A DNA stretch of 47,119 nt. Origin: Chitinophagales bacterium. GTDB lineage: Bacteria > Bacteroidota > Bacteroidia > Chitinophagales > UBA8649. Made by a program: the position numbers and the translations under genes. Below are positions 8,207 through 18,041 of this stretch, piece by piece (position 1 is the first letter of the stretch; each line of letters begins with the position of its first letter). Location of the stretch: the NCBI GenBank assembly GCA_020635995.1, contig JACJYS010000010.1, positions 1 to 47,119 of the forward strand, written 5' to 3'. The notes under the pieces are model-generated. The model did not search any database. It was given only the letters and a program-made list of their open reading frames with translations, and was not told the origin of the DNA.

Positions 8207-10213
8207 CTATTTATAACTTCTCGTTTTTAACTCTATATCTTTAAAAGTCAACTCTTCTTTATGCAATACTGGCTCTTCATTATCGCCTTTATATTCCCAC
8301 GCTGCCACATAAGCAAAGTTTTTATCATCACGCAAAGCTTCTCCATCTTCTGTTTGATATTCTTCTCTAAAATGTCCTCCGCAAGATTCATTTCTGTGCA
8401 ACGCATCTTTAGCAAATAATTCGCCTAATTCTAAGAAATCTGCCACTCTGCCTGCTTTTTCTAATTCTTGGTTAAATGAATTGGCATCTCCCGGCACAAA
8501 TACGTCTTTCCAAAATTCTTCGCGTATTTCTCTTATTTCTTTAATAGCATCTTTTAGTCCTTTTTCATTACGTGCCATTCCCACTTTATGCCACATTACT
8601 TGTCCTAATTTTTTGTGGAAATAATCTACCGGCTTGTTGCCTTTATTATTTATAAAAAAGTCTATTCTTTCTTTAACTGCTTTTTCGGCTACATCAAATT
8701 CTGATGTATTTGTAGGAATAGCACCCGTTCTAATATCATTAGCTAAATAATCGCCTATAGTGTATGGCAATACAAAATATCCGTCTGCTAAGCCTTGCAT
8801 TAAAGCCGAAGCTCCTAATCTATTGGCTCCATGATCCGAGAAATTACACTCTCCTGTGGCATATAAACCCGGTACGGTGGTCATTAAATTATAATCTACC
8901 CAAGTGCCTCCCATAGTGTAATGCACCGCAGGATAAATCATCATTGGAGTTTCGTAAGGATTTTCGTCAACTATTTGTTCGTACATTTCAAATAAGTTGC
9001 CGTACTTTTCTTTAATAACTTCTTTACCCAATCGGGTTACTTCTGCTTTATTTCCTGTATCAATTCCATGCAATCTGGCTTGTATTTCTCCATAACGTTG
9101 TATAGCTGATGAGAAATCTAAATAAACGGCTTCCCCAGTTTTATTTACACCAAATCCGGCATCACATCTTTCTTTAGCTGCTCTTGAAGCAACATCTCTT
9201 GGCACTAAGTTTCCAAAAGCGGGGTATCTTCTCTCTAAATAATAATCTCTATCTTCTTCTTTTATTTGTGTTGGTTTTAATGAACCGTTTCTTAATGCGT
9301 CAACATCTTTTTTATGTTTTGGCACCCATATTCTTCCATCATTTCTTAATGATTCTGACATTAAAGTCAATTTACTTTGGTGCTCTCCACTTCGTGGAAT
9401 ACACGTTGGGTGAATTTGGGTATAGCATGGATTGGCAAAAAATGCTCCTTTTTTATACGATTTCCATGAAGCGGTAACATTGCTTCCCATAGCATTGGTA
9501 GATAAAAAGAATACATTTCCGTATCCTCCACTGGCTAAAACTACCGCATGAGCCGAATGTCTTTCTATTTCTCCGGTTATTAAGTTTCTGGCTATTATTC
9601 CTCTTGCTTTTCCATCTACTATAACAACGTCTAACATTTCATGACGGTTAAACATTTGTACTTTTCCTATGGCTATTTGACGGCTTAATGCAGAATATGC
9701 TCCTAATAATAACTGCTGTCCTGTTTGCCCAGCGGCATAAAATGTACGCGACACCAAAACACCACCAAATGAACGATTATCTAATAATCCTCCATATTCT
9801 CGGGCAAAAGGAACGCCTTGTGCTACACACTGGTCTATAATATTAGCCGATACTTCTGCCAAACGATATACATTGGCTTCACGGCTTCTGTAATCGCCAC
9901 CTTTTACGGTATCATAAAACAATCTATAAACAGAATCGCCATCGCCTTGATAGTTTTTAGCGGCATTTATACCTCCTTGTGCCGCTATAGAGTGTGCTCT
10001 TCTTGGACTATCTTGAAAACAAAATGATTTAACATTGTATCCTAATTCTCCTAATGTAGCTGCTGCCGATGCTCCTGCTAATCCTGTACCTACTACAATT
10101 ACATCAATTCTTCTTTTATTGGCAGGATTAACTAAGTTTATATGTTCTTTATATTTTTCCCACTTTTCGCTTATTACTTTACCCTCAGGTACTTTTGAAT
10201 CTAATATGCTCAT
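8207..10213 (-). CDS. sdhA: Succinate dehydrogenase/fumarate reductase flavoprotein subunit
   Basis: A 668-residue flavoprotein that oxidises succinate to fumarate (or the reverse). Dinucleotide-binding GTGLAGASAA lies near residue 43. H74 in HSIAAQGG is the expected covalent FAD attachment site. TQIHPTCIPRSGEH and the HYTMGGTWVDY region are substrate-site and capping-domain motifs, and GANRLGASALMQ is the C-terminal FAD contact. Length fits the long Bacteroidota form. It lies 14 bases after sdhC and was probably originally followed by sdhB; an inserted four-helix-bundle unit now separates them. Confidence 0.96.
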   Translation of the reverse strand: MSILDSKVPEGKVISEKWEKYKEHINLVNPANKRRIDVIVVGTGLAGASAAATLGELGYNVKSFCFQDSPRRAHSIAAQGGINAAKNYQGDGDSVYRLFYDTVKGGDYRSREANVYRLAEVSANIIDQCVAQGVPFAREYGGLLDNRSFGGVLVSRTFYAAGQTGQQLLLGAYSALSRQIAIGKVQMFNRHEMLDVVIVDGKARGIIARNLITGEIERHSAHAVVLASGGYGNVFFLSTNAMGSNVTASWKSYKKGAFFANPCYTQIHPTCIPRSGEHQSKLTLMSESLRNDGRIWVPKHKKDVDALRNGSLKPTQIKEEDRDYYLERRYPAFGNLVPRDVASRAAKERCDAGFGVNKTGEAVYLDFSSAIQRYGEIQARLHGIDTGNKAEVTRLGKEVIKEKYGNLFEMYEQIVDENPYETPMMIYPAVHYTMGGTWVDYNLMTTVPGLYATGECNFSDHGANRLGASALMQGLADGYFVLPYTIGDYLANDIRTGAIPTNTSEFDVAEKAVKERIDFFINNKGNKPVDYFHKKLGQVMWHKVGMARNEKGLKDAIKEIREIREEFWKDVFVPGDANSFNQELEKAGRVADFLELGELFAKDALHRNESCGGHFREEYQTEDGEALRDDKNFAYVAAWEYKGDNEEPVLHKEELTFKDIELKTRSYK

Positions 10214-10227
10214 TGTTTATGATAGTT

Positions 10228-10896
10228 TTAATTGAATAAATAATGGTAAATTGCTATAAAAGCAAATCCTAAAGGCAAAAACACGCTATAAATAATGCCT
10301 ACCGCCTTTATTATAGGAGTATATTTAGGATGATTAGCTCCCACTGACTGAAAAGCCGATGAAAACCCGTGGTTAGTATGCAAACCTAAAAACGCAAATG
10401 CTAATATGTAAATAATAACACGCCAAATATCTTGAAATTTAGCTACCAATTCTTCATAATATCTAAATTCTCCGTGTGCATTTAATCCTGTCATATCGCC
10501 ATGTCCGTATTTTACAATCATTTCGTGTACCCAAAAATCATAAAGGTGCAAACCTAAAAACAGCAATATTGCCAATCCGGAATATATCATGTTTTTACTA
10601 ATTTTAGAACCACCGGATTTGTTTTTAGAATAATACTTAATTGGTCGTGCCGATTTATTTTTAGTTTCTAAAATAAAAGCCATCACAAAGTGAAAAATAA
10701 TTCCAAACATTAACACAGGTTGCATTACATACTGTATTAAAGAATTAGTTCCCATAAATTGTGAAGTTTGATTAAAAGCATCGGGGCTGACTACTGATAG
10801 GAAATTGATAGAGAAATGCTGTAGTAAGAAAAACATTAAGAAAAATCCTGATAAAGCCATTAAGAACTTACGTCCTATTGAAGACATTTTAGACAT
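10228..10896 (-). CDS. sdhC: Succinate dehydrogenase cytochrome b subunit (b558 type)
   Basis: A 222-residue integral membrane protein with five hydrophobic helices and several membrane histidines (LQHFSINFL, IFHFVMAF, LGLHLYDFW, LGLHTNHGFS). This fits the di-haem, single-subunit anchor of type B succinate:quinone reductases, which use menaquinone. It is the first gene of the sdhC-A-B operon, with an exact -7 promoter motif close upstream. Confidence 0.93.
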   Translation of the reverse strand: MSKMSSIGRKFLMALSGFFLMFFLLQHFSINFLSVVSPDAFNQTSQFMGTNSLIQYVMQPVLMFGIIFHFVMAFILETKNKSARPIKYYSKNKSGGSKISKNMIYSGLAILLFLGLHLYDFWVHEMIVKYGHGDMTGLNAHGEFRYYEELVAKFQDIWRVIIYILAFAFLGLHTNHGFSSAFQSVGANHPKYTPIIKAVGIIYSVFLPLGFAFIAIYHYLFN

Positions 10897-10912
10897 GTTT
10901 TATATTTTTATG

Positions 10913-10943
10913 CAAAGTTAAGGAGCATTCGTATTAAAGACAA
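10913..10943 (-). promoter_or_regulatory. Promoter of the sdhCAB operon
   Basis: On the minus strand TTG (10943-10941), 20 bases, then TAACTTTG (10920-10913), close to the Bacteroidota TTTG-N17-20-TAnnTTTG consensus. The -7 element ends 16 bases before the sdhC ATG. Confidence 0.6.
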
Positions 10944-10999
10944 GTTATTGCTAAATAATACCTTAGAAGTTTATAAATTTAGAAAAACTCTAAATAAGC

Positions 11000-11545
11000 C
11001 TAAACAGATAAATGCATTAACACATCACTTAAAGAATCTACTTTGGTTAAACCTGTATCTTCCGGTACTTCTTTATCTGTTACAAAAAAGCATTCCATGC
11101 CTAAAGTAAGACCAAAACGCATATCGGTAAGCTTATCTCCTACCATTACGCATTTATTAAAATCTATTTCGGGAAAATCTCTTTTAGCCCACATTGCCAT
11201 TCCTATTTCCGGTTTTCTGCATGGCGATTCATCTTCTTCTAAATCGGGACAATAATAAATTCGGTCTATTTTTCCGCCTTCTTCTTTAACAGCCTCTGTA
11301 AGTTGGTTATGAATATCGTGAAGCTGCTCTTTAGTCATAAGTTTTTTGCCTATGCCTTGCTGGTTGGTTACTACTATTACCCTACCAAACATCATACTGA
11401 AATAGCGTAAAGCACGCATCACATCGGGTAGAAACTCAAACTCCTCCCATGTGGTAACGTAACCGCCTTCAATATTTTTGTTAATAACACCATCTCTGTC
11501 AAGAAACAAAGTCCATGTTTCATCTACTTGTAATTGCTTACTCAT
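11000..11545 (-). CDS. gmhB: D-glycero-D-manno-heptose 1,7-bisphosphate 7-phosphatase, HAD family
   Basis: A 181-residue HAD-IIIA phosphatase. LFLDRDGVINKN carries nucleophile D16 and acid/base D18. VVTNQQGIGKK is motif II, RKPEIGM holds the motif III Lys, and MVGDKLTDMRFG is motif IV. YYCPDLEEDESPC is a reduced form of the GmhB zinc loop. It removes the 7-phosphate during ADP-heptose synthesis for lipopolysaccharide core or glycoproteins. It overlaps gmhA by 8 bases, and the pairing supports the assignment over histidinol phosphatase. Confidence 0.85.
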   Translation of the reverse strand: MSKQLQVDETWTLFLDRDGVINKNIEGGYVTTWEEFEFLPDVMRALRYFSMMFGRVIVVTNQQGIGKKLMTKEQLHDIHNQLTEAVKEEGGKIDRIYYCPDLEEDESPCRKPEIGMAMWAKRDFPEIDFNKCVMVGDKLTDMRFGLTLGMECFFVTDKEVPEDTGLTKVDSLSDVLMHLSV

Positions 11546-12116
11546 TGAATAATTTTTGTTCTACTAATTCACAAATAATATGTCCTAATAATAAATGACA
11601 TTCTTGAATGCGTGGCGTAATTTCTGAAGGAATTTTTACAGAAAAATCAGCAATTGAGTCAAGAATACTTTCCTTTTGTCCTGTAAATGAAACTACAGCC
11701 ACACCCATTTCTTTAGCTTTTTCAGCCACTTTTATAATGTTTTTTGATTGCCCCGAAGTGCTAAAAACCCAAAGCACATCTCCTTTTGTAGCTTTAGCTT
11801 CAAGCATGCGAGCAAATACATTTTCAAAGCCATAATCATTTGAAATAGCCGTAATGGCAGCCATGTTTACATTAAGTGCTTCTACGGGCAAGGCTTTTCT
11901 ATTCAAATAAAACCTACCAGAAAATTCTGCGGCTATATGCAAAGCATCGGCTGCACTGCCGCCATTGCCACATAAATAAACGGCTTGTTCTTTTTTCAAC
12001 TTTTGCGATAAGAAAACTACAAGATGCTCAACTGTTTCCTCCGTATTTTTATCTGCCAACAATTTTTGTTTAAGCAATACGCTTTCTTGAATTATATGTT
12101 GAATTTTATTCTTCAA
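11538..12116 (-). CDS. gmhA: Sedoheptulose-7-phosphate isomerase, SIS domain
   Basis: A 192-residue single SIS-domain protein with YLCGNGGSAADALHIAAEFSGRF near residue 48, VFSTSGQSKNI (phosphosugar-binding serines) and the C-terminal EITPRIQECHLLLGHIICELVE, all GmhA-like. It converts sedoheptulose 7-phosphate to heptose 7-phosphate, the first step of the ADP-heptose route. The chosen start is TTG at 12116; no in-frame ATG fits the conserved N-terminal helix. It lies 5 bases after a glycosyltransferase gene and overlaps gmhB. Confidence 0.88.
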   Translation of the reverse strand: MKNKIQHIIQESVLLKQKLLADKNTEETVEHLVVFLSQKLKKEQAVYLCGNGGSAADALHIAAEFSGRFYLNRKALPVEALNVNMAAITAISNDYGFENVFARMLEAKATKGDVLWVFSTSGQSKNIIKVAEKAKEMGVAVVSFTGQKESILDSIADFSVKIPSEITPRIQECHLLLGHIICELVEQKLFNE

Positions 12117-12121
12117 GCTGT

Positions 12122-13150
12122 TTATTTTTTACCGTAATAGTTTTTTACAAAGCCTTCTGCTTCTTTTTTTCCCAATATTTTTTGCCACAAAGCATACAGC
12201 AAGCCTGCACCATAGGCAAACACTTGAATATTTAATGTAACAATAGAAAGCAAAGCTACTTTTATATTTTTATACATCCAAAAAGATTGTGCAAATGCCG
12301 CCAGACAAACCATGCCATGCAATAGCAAAACTAAATTTAAGATTTGACTAAAAAAAGGAGAAATAAAAGATAAGATTATTAAAATAACATAAGCAGACAA
12401 TACAATAGCCGGGAAAAAATGTATGGGCTTCAACATTTGTTTATGTAAAGTTCCCAAATTAACTCGGGCAACGCCCCAATTAAAAATCTGTCGGAAAAAC
12501 TTAGGAATACTTGTTCTTCTTTTATGAAAAACAATAGCATCGGGCACAAAACCTACTTTAAAGCCTGCTTCATAAATTCGGGCAGAAAAATCCATATCCT
12601 GACCATGACGCAGGGCGTTCATACCTCCTATTTTTTCAAAAACTTTTCTGTTGATACCCATATTAAAACTACGGGGATAAAACTTACCAACACTTTTTTT
12701 ATTGCCTCTTGTACCTCCTGTACCTAAAAAAGAAGTCATACTATAATTTATAGCTTTAACCATAGGCGAAAAATCGGGATGAGCACCATCGGGACCACCA
12801 AAGGCGTCCAATTTTTGCGTTTCCACAGCTTTATCAATTTCTTTGAGATAATTAGGCGTAAATAAGCAATCGGAATCCATAAAAATAAAATACTGAGAGG
12901 CAGATTGGCTCATACCATTATTTCTAGCAGCACCGGGTCCTTTATTTGTTTGGTAAATGGCTCTTACATGTAAACCCGATTTAGATTGATAACTTTCTAT
13001 AAATTCTTTAAATCCATCGTTAGAACCATCATCTACAAAAAGGAGTTCAAACATATTGCGTTCAAACTGTAGTTCTTCGGCAGATTTAAGAAGTTCTTTT
13101 ACTTCATCTAAACGATTATAAACAGCTATGATTATGGAGTATTTAAACAT
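12122..13150 (-). CDS. GT2 family glycosyltransferase with membrane tail
   Basis: A 342-residue protein with a GT-A fold: SIIIAVYNRLDEVKELL at the N-terminus, ELLFVDDGSNDG, GPGAARNNGM and FIFMDSDCLF as the DxD-like metal site, and GGMNALRHGQDMDFSARI as the acceptor-side ED motif. Two or three hydrophobic helices follow residue 240, so it acts at the cytoplasmic membrane face. The sugar is unknown. It starts in a 1-base TAATG overlap with the upstream methyltransferase stop and precedes gmhA, forming a four-gene operon. Confidence 0.85.
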   Translation of the reverse strand: MFKYSIIIAVYNRLDEVKELLKSAEELQFERNMFELLFVDDGSNDGFKEFIESYQSKSGLHVRAIYQTNKGPGAARNNGMSQSASQYFIFMDSDCLFTPNYLKEIDKAVETQKLDAFGGPDGAHPDFSPMVKAINYSMTSFLGTGGTRGNKKSVGKFYPRSFNMGINRKVFEKIGGMNALRHGQDMDFSARIYEAGFKVGFVPDAIVFHKRRTSIPKFFRQIFNWGVARVNLGTLHKQMLKPIHFFPAIVLSAYVILIILSFISPFFSQILNLVLLLHGMVCLAAFAQSFWMYKNIKVALLSIVTLNIQVFAYGAGLLYALWQKILGKKEAEGFVKNYYGKK

Positions 13151-13950
13151 TACTTTTTAGGCATAATAATATAATAAGCACAAGTGGTATAAAAATTTCT
13201 AAAAAACGGAATAGACCTTAAAATAGGGAATTGCTTTCTTGGCTTTAAATGAAATTTTATTTCATAATTAGGGTTAATTAAATACAAGGTTTCATCTAAA
13301 ATTTGCCAGCCGCTATTTTTTACTGCACGCTTAAACCGTTCTATTGAAATACCTGTTGATTTAACTTCTAATAAAGAATTTATAGCATAATCAGATTCCC
13401 CAAACAATTTCAAAACATTTTTATACAAAAAAGCAGGTAAAATATGAAAGTAAGGCACTTTTTTCAAAAAACTTTTACAGCCCTGCTGATGCCCACCAAA
13501 AGGCATATACCAAGGCGGAAAACCAAAGAAAATAACTCCATCGGGTTTTACAAATTTATGAAGAAATGCTACAAACTTTTCTTGATTGGGAATGTGTTCA
13601 ATTACATCACGCATCATTATAATATCAAACTGTCCAAAGTCTTCATGGTTGGTATCATAGATGTCCTTACAAATAAACCTTACTTTATCATTTGGTTTGC
13701 AAAACTTTTTTGTATAATGAGTAGCCCTATTAAGTTGCATTTCATTTAAGTCAATCCCTACAACTTCGCACCCCAAATCAATAAAATATTTTAAATTGCC
13801 ACCTTCTCCGCAACCAATCTCTAAAATTTTTAACGTTTTATCTATTTTCTTATAAGCAGATATATAAGGAATAACATACCTTTCTGTAGTTAAGAATTGT
13901 TCATTAAAATACAATTCTCTATTATTTCTTCTTAATTCTGTTGAATTCAC
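13150..13950 (-). CDS. Class I SAM methyltransferase
   Basis: A 266-residue methyltransferase with LKILEIGCGEGGNLKYF (SAM motif I, about residue 41), VGIDLNEMQL (motif II) and IIMMRDVIEHIPNQEKF (motif III). A C-terminal region of about 90 residues is typical of lipid or sugar methyltransferases in glycan loci. The start is GTG at 13950. It heads an operon with a GT2 enzyme, gmhA and gmhB and is divergent from the YfhO-type gene. The substrate is unknown. Confidence 0.8.
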   Translation of the reverse strand: MNSTELRRNNRELYFNEQFLTTERYVIPYISAYKKIDKTLKILEIGCGEGGNLKYFIDLGCEVVGIDLNEMQLNRATHYTKKFCKPNDKVRFICKDIYDTNHEDFGQFDIIMMRDVIEHIPNQEKFVAFLHKFVKPDGVIFFGFPPWYMPFGGHQQGCKSFLKKVPYFHILPAFLYKNVLKLFGESDYAINSLLEVKSTGISIERFKRAVKNSGWQILDETLYLINPNYEIKFHLKPRKQFPILRSIPFFRNFYTTCAYYIIMPKK

Positions 13951-13999
13951 GCTACAAAGAAAAAAAAAATGTTTTACTTTGTTTCAAAATACATATAAC
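13951..13999. promoter_or_regulatory. Divergent promoter region
   Basis: This 49-base gap separates the methyltransferase/gmhAB operon (minus) and the YfhO-type gene (plus). TTACTTTG (13974-13981, plus) and TTTCTTTG (13962-13955, minus) are each one base from the TAnnTTTG -7 consensus and suitably placed. The first supports the ATG at 14000 as the plus-strand start. Confidence 0.4.
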
Positions 14000-16393
14000 A
14001 TGTTTAAAAAAAATAAAAAAAAATTATTTCACCTTTTATCCATATTTGTAATATTAATATTTTCATGTGTTCTTTTTTTTCCGCAATTAAATGGTTCTAA
14101 AGTTGAAGCCGGAGATATGGTTAGTTCTGACGCAAAATCAAAACACATTAAAGAATATATGCAGAACAATAATGATTTAATTTATTGGAATGCAGCCCAA
14201 TTTTCCGGTGGACCCATATATTTATTAGCTTTAGGTAAGAAAAATAATATTATGGGATACATTGACAAAGCAATTACATTCAATCATGCTGCTCCCATTG
14301 GTTTATTTTTTGCGTTAGGACTAGTTTTATATATTTCTCTCATCTTTTTAAATATTGATTGGAAACTAAGTTTAGTGCTGAGTTTAGTCCATATGGTCAG
14401 CTTAATGAATTTTACCTTACTAGAAGCCGGGCATTATTCTAAGCTATATACATTAGCTTATCTGCCTCTCATATTGTCAGGAATAATACAAACCTTTAAA
14501 AATAGATTCATTTCTGGAGGGATATTTGTAGCAATAGGTATGTCATTGGCTATTTATTCGGGGCATGTTCAAATGGTATATTATCTTGGCATTAGCATTG
14601 CTTTCTTTTTAATTCCTTTGCTAATAAAATCTATTAGAGCAACCAATAAAAGTAATCTATTGAAGATAATTCCTATTTTATTAGTAGCCTTACTCTTTGG
14701 CGTTTTATCCAATTTTTCTCAGTTATACTCTTCATTAAAGTTTTCCGAAAAAACAATGAGAGGTGGAGATGTGCTGGAACAAGAGGCTTCTCCCGAAAAC
14801 AAAGTTGGTTTAGATTGGGAATATGCGATGAATTGGAGTTATACGACTAAAGACTTTTTTAATATAATTGTACCAAGAATTGTAGGTGGTGGTTCACAGG
14901 AAAATATAAGTTCCGAAAATCCGCTGGCTAAATTGTTAATTCAAAATGGAGCACTGGTAAAAAATGGAAAAGTTGCTGTACCGGGTTATTGGAGTAGTAT
15001 GCCATTTACTTCCGGAGGTGCCTATATTGGTGCCGGATTATTTATTCTCTTTGTTATATCGTTAGTTTACCTTAAAAACGAATATACCATAGCATTTTCT
15101 TTAGCTTTTTTAGTGATATTTGTTTTGTCTTTAGGTTCAAATTTTCCCATAATAAACAAATTATTCTACAACTATTTCCCCATGTTTGATAAATTTAGAG
15201 CCCCAAGTTCTGTAATAGCTATTTTACCCACATTCATAACTATTGGTACCGCATTAGGACTACAAGAAATAATAAGTGCTAAGGATAAAAAAAACATGCG
15301 TTTTTTACTACAAGGACTATCTATAGGTGCCGGATTAATAATACTTATTCTAATTATAGGGAATTTGAGTTTTTCTTTTCTTTCTACCAATGATTTAAAA
15401 TATGATTTTAGTATTCAACAAATTTTCATTGAAGGTCGTAAATCATTATTTAATAATGATGTGTTTAGATCTTTACTTTTCACTTTTTTAACGGCAGGGC
15501 TTTTAATATTGTCTTATAAATCTATTATCAAAAAAGATGTTTTCTTATATATTCTATTAGCAATAGTTATGTCATTAGACTTAATTCCTATTTCAAAAAG
15601 ATATTTTACGGAAGATAATTTTGTTAGTAAAAACAAATACGAACAAAATTTCCAAGCTAGACCTTCTGATATTCAAATAGCTAATTTAGAAAAAAAAGGG
15701 AGAGGATTTTATAGGGTATTAGATTTATCTGTAAATACTTTTAATAGTGCTATACCATCTGTACATCACAATCAAATTGGAGGCTATGACCCAACAAAAT
15801 TGCAACGATATCAAGATATAATTGATTATCATATAGCGAAAAACAACATAAAAGTATTGAATATGTTAAACGCAAAATATATAGTAAATCAAAAAGGAGA
15901 AGTACAATCTAATCCTAATGCTAATGGCAATGCTTGGTTTGCATCAAATATAAAATATGTAAGTACAGCTAAAGATGAGATTGAAAGTTTAAATACTATA
16001 GATAATAAAACTACTGCCGTTATTAATGAAAAGGATTTCGGAAATAAGTTTAAAACGGGTAATGGAAGTGGTTCAATCACACTAAAAGAATATCAACCCG
16101 ATAGATTAGTTTATACTAGTAATTCAAATGAAGATGAATTAGCTGTTTTTTCCGAAATTTGGTATGGCGGTAATCCTGATTGGAAAGCGTGGATTGATGG
16201 GAATGAAGCAAGCATTATTAGAACAGATTATATATTGAGAGCTATGGAAATTCCTAAAGGGAACCATGAGATTGTAATGGAATTTAAACCTATCCCTATA
16301 GGTGGAATAGTTTCCACAATCTTTTCTTTACTATGTATCCTATCTATACCAATATCTTTTTATCCATATTTAAAAAAACAATCTAACGTTTAA
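14000..16393 (+). CDS. YfhO-family multi-spanning membrane protein
   Basis: A protein of about 797 residues with an N-terminal anchor, a periplasmic segment (EAGDMVSSDAKSKHIKEYM; WNAAQFSGGP), many membrane helices to about residue 530, and a C-terminal soluble domain ending in a last helix. The layout, with DKFRAPSSVIAI in mid-protein and a late WYGGNPDWKAWIDG beta domain, matches Bacteroidota YfhO proteins, relatives of GT-C glycosyltransferases. YfhO in Gram-positives glycosylates teichoic acid; the role here is unproven. The upstream TTG at 13979 is less likely as start because it overlaps the promoter motif. It overlaps the convergent FkbM gene by 11 bases. Confidence 0.75.
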   Translation: MFKKNKKKLFHLLSIFVILIFSCVLFFPQLNGSKVEAGDMVSSDAKSKHIKEYMQNNNDLIYWNAAQFSGGPIYLLALGKKNNIMGYIDKAITFNHAAPIGLFFALGLVLYISLIFLNIDWKLSLVLSLVHMVSLMNFTLLEAGHYSKLYTLAYLPLILSGIIQTFKNRFISGGIFVAIGMSLAIYSGHVQMVYYLGISIAFFLIPLLIKSIRATNKSNLLKIIPILLVALLFGVLSNFSQLYSSLKFSEKTMRGGDVLEQEASPENKVGLDWEYAMNWSYTTKDFFNIIVPRIVGGGSQENISSENPLAKLLIQNGALVKNGKVAVPGYWSSMPFTSGGAYIGAGLFILFVISLVYLKNEYTIAFSLAFLVIFVLSLGSNFPIINKLFYNYFPMFDKFRAPSSVIAILPTFITIGTALGLQEIISAKDKKNMRFLLQGLSIGAGLIILILIIGNLSFSFLSTNDLKYDFSIQQIFIEGRKSLFNNDVFRSLLFTFLTAGLLILSYKSIIKKDVFLYILLAIVMSLDLIPISKRYFTEDNFVSKNKYEQNFQARPSDIQIANLEKKGRGFYRVLDLSVNTFNSAIPSVHHNQIGGYDPTKLQRYQDIIDYHIAKNNIKVLNMLNAKYIVNQKGEVQSNPNANGNAWFASNIKYVSTAKDEIESLNTIDNKTTAVINEKDFGNKFKTGNGSGSITLKEYQPDRLVYTSNSNEDELAVFSEIWYGGNPDWKAWIDGNEASIIRTDYILRAMEIPKGNHEIVMEFKPIPIGGIVSTIFSLLCILSIPISFYPYLKKQSNV

Positions 16394-17114
16394 GATTAAG
16401 TGTTGCCAAAGCATCTTGCTTATTATATTGTACAACACTATAACCATTATTGGTTAATAAATTTAAGCATGATTTTTTTTCATCATTATCTAAGTTTGCT
16501 ATTTCAAAGTGAATTATTTTGGGTTTAACATTATCAAAATTAATGAGTTTAATAATTTCATAATCATATCCTTCCGCATCAATCTGTAATAAATCAATTT
16601 TATTTATGTTATACATATCCAACAATTTTTCAAAATCAATAGAGTCAACTTTGATTGGTTTTCTATATTTCTTTATTTCTTCATATATTTTCTCGTATTC
16701 CTTATGTTCCTTTCCTTTACCCTCCTCCCAATAATTATTACCCAAAGCATTTTTATCTGAACTAATAGTTGAAATTCCTTTAGCCCATTTAGGCAATCTT
16801 TTCAAGCCATCCTCTGTAATTGTCTGCATTTCTATTGTACCATTCACAGAACTAATCGCCTTGTTTACCAATTCAATATTTGGTATATCCTTATAATTTT
16901 TCTTTAATTCTTCAAATAAATGAGGAATAGGTTCTAACAATACTCCATGCATTTTATATTTTTTTGTTAAAAAAAATAAAGGATCAAAAGAAATCCCATC
17001 ACAGGCACCTATTTGAATAAAAAACATATTAGTACTAGTAGGCAAACTAATTATTGCTTTTTCTAATTCAGATTTGAACAAAGTTGTTTTTAATTTTTTA
17101 AAAAATAATTTCAT
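16383..17114 (-). CDS. FkbM family methyltransferase
   Basis: A protein of about 243 residues. FIQIGACDGISFDPL is the SAM-binding glycine motif, VLLEPIPHLFEELKKNY the following acidic strand, and IDLLQIDAEGYDYEIIKLI the signature FkbM DxEGxE-like motif. FkbM enzymes O-methylate sugars or polyketides, which fits the surrounding glycan genes. The start is ATG 17114. The gene is convergent with and overlaps the YfhO-type gene by 11 bases, and is divergent from the 17.2 kb operon. Confidence 0.88.
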   Translation of the reverse strand: MKLFFKKLKTTLFKSELEKAIISLPTSTNMFFIQIGACDGISFDPLFFLTKKYKMHGVLLEPIPHLFEELKKNYKDIPNIELVNKAISSVNGTIEMQTITEDGLKRLPKWAKGISTISSDKNALGNNYWEEGKGKEHKEYEKIYEEIKKYRKPIKVDSIDFEKLLDMYNINKIDLLQIDAEGYDYEIIKLINFDNVKPKIIHFEIANLDNDEKKSCLNLLTNNGYSVVQYNKQDALATLNLKR

Positions 17115-17195
17115 CAAAAAAATATTATTAAACGAAGATACTCAATAAATTGTATAATTCAATTTTGATCTTTACCTTTATCTCAAGATAATTCC

Positions 17196-18041
17196 TTGAA
17201 GAAGCACTTAAACATATTATTATTATACTCAATACCTATAAGCTCTAACAAAATTAATAATTGGGTTGATGGATTTACTACAGCTATAGACATATTAAAG
17301 TCAAAATATAATATTATATTCCAAAATATTCAAGAGAAACCATTATCTAAAAATGAAAATGATTATAAGAATATTGATTTAATATTAGTTAAAGCAAATT
17401 GGAATTCCTTTCTTGAAAATGAATGTTATCAAAAATTAGGTCATATAAAAATAAAAAAGGCTCTACTAATTTCCGGATCTAAATTTCCTAAAGATGAAGC
17501 ACATTTACTTTCTTATGATTTACTTTTTTATGAAACAGAATGGTATAAACGATATATAGTAAAACACCCCAATATCATCCATGCTTTTGGAATAGACAGC
17601 AGTAAAATGCAAGTTAATGAATCTACAAAGAAAACAATTGACTATTTATCTGTTGGTTCTTTTAAGCTATATAAACGTTTATATTTAATTTTAAGATTTA
17701 AAGGAAAAAAATTAATAATAGGCGAGATACCTAAAAAAATTACAAAAAAAAATCTGCAAGATTATTTTATTTATTACACTCTCAAAATATTAGGTATCAA
17801 AATAATTGATTTTATGGATTATAAACTATTGAGCAATTATTATAATGCAGCCAAAAATGTATATATACCTGCCAAAATAAATGGCGGTGGAGAAAGAGCC
17901 GTGCTTGAAGCAAGAGCATGTGGTGCAAATGTTATAGTAGAAAAAGATAATCCAAAACTATTATCTTTAATTAACTCACCGATATACAACCACATATATT
18001 ATGCAGAACAATTAGAAAAAGGAATTAATTCATTAATATGA
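17196..18041 (+). CDS. Glycosyltransferase-like protein (GT4-type C-terminal half)
   Basis: A 281-residue protein whose C-terminal region (NYYNAAKNVYIPAKINGGGERAVLEARACG) resembles the nucleotide-sugar-binding ExxACG signature of GT-B glycosyltransferases. The N-terminal half is divergent. The start is TTG at 17196, because the conserved-looking KKHLNILLLYS segment has no usable ATG. A TACCTTTA motif (17173-17180) lies 15 bases upstream. It is the first gene of a tightly packed plus-strand operon and overlaps the next gene by ATGA. The sugar is unknown. Confidence 0.65.
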   Translation: MKKHLNILLLYSIPISSNKINNWVDGFTTAIDILKSKYNIIFQNIQEKPLSKNENDYKNIDLILVKANWNSFLENECYQKLGHIKIKKALLISGSKFPKDEAHLLSYDLLFYETEWYKRYIVKHPNIIHAFGIDSSKMQVNESTKKTIDYLSVGSFKLYKRLYLILRFKGKKLIIGEIPKKITKKNLQDYFIYYTLKILGIKIIDFMDYKLLSNYYNAAKNVYIPAKINGGGERAVLEARACGANVIVEKDNPKLLSLINSPIYNHIYYAEQLEKGINSLI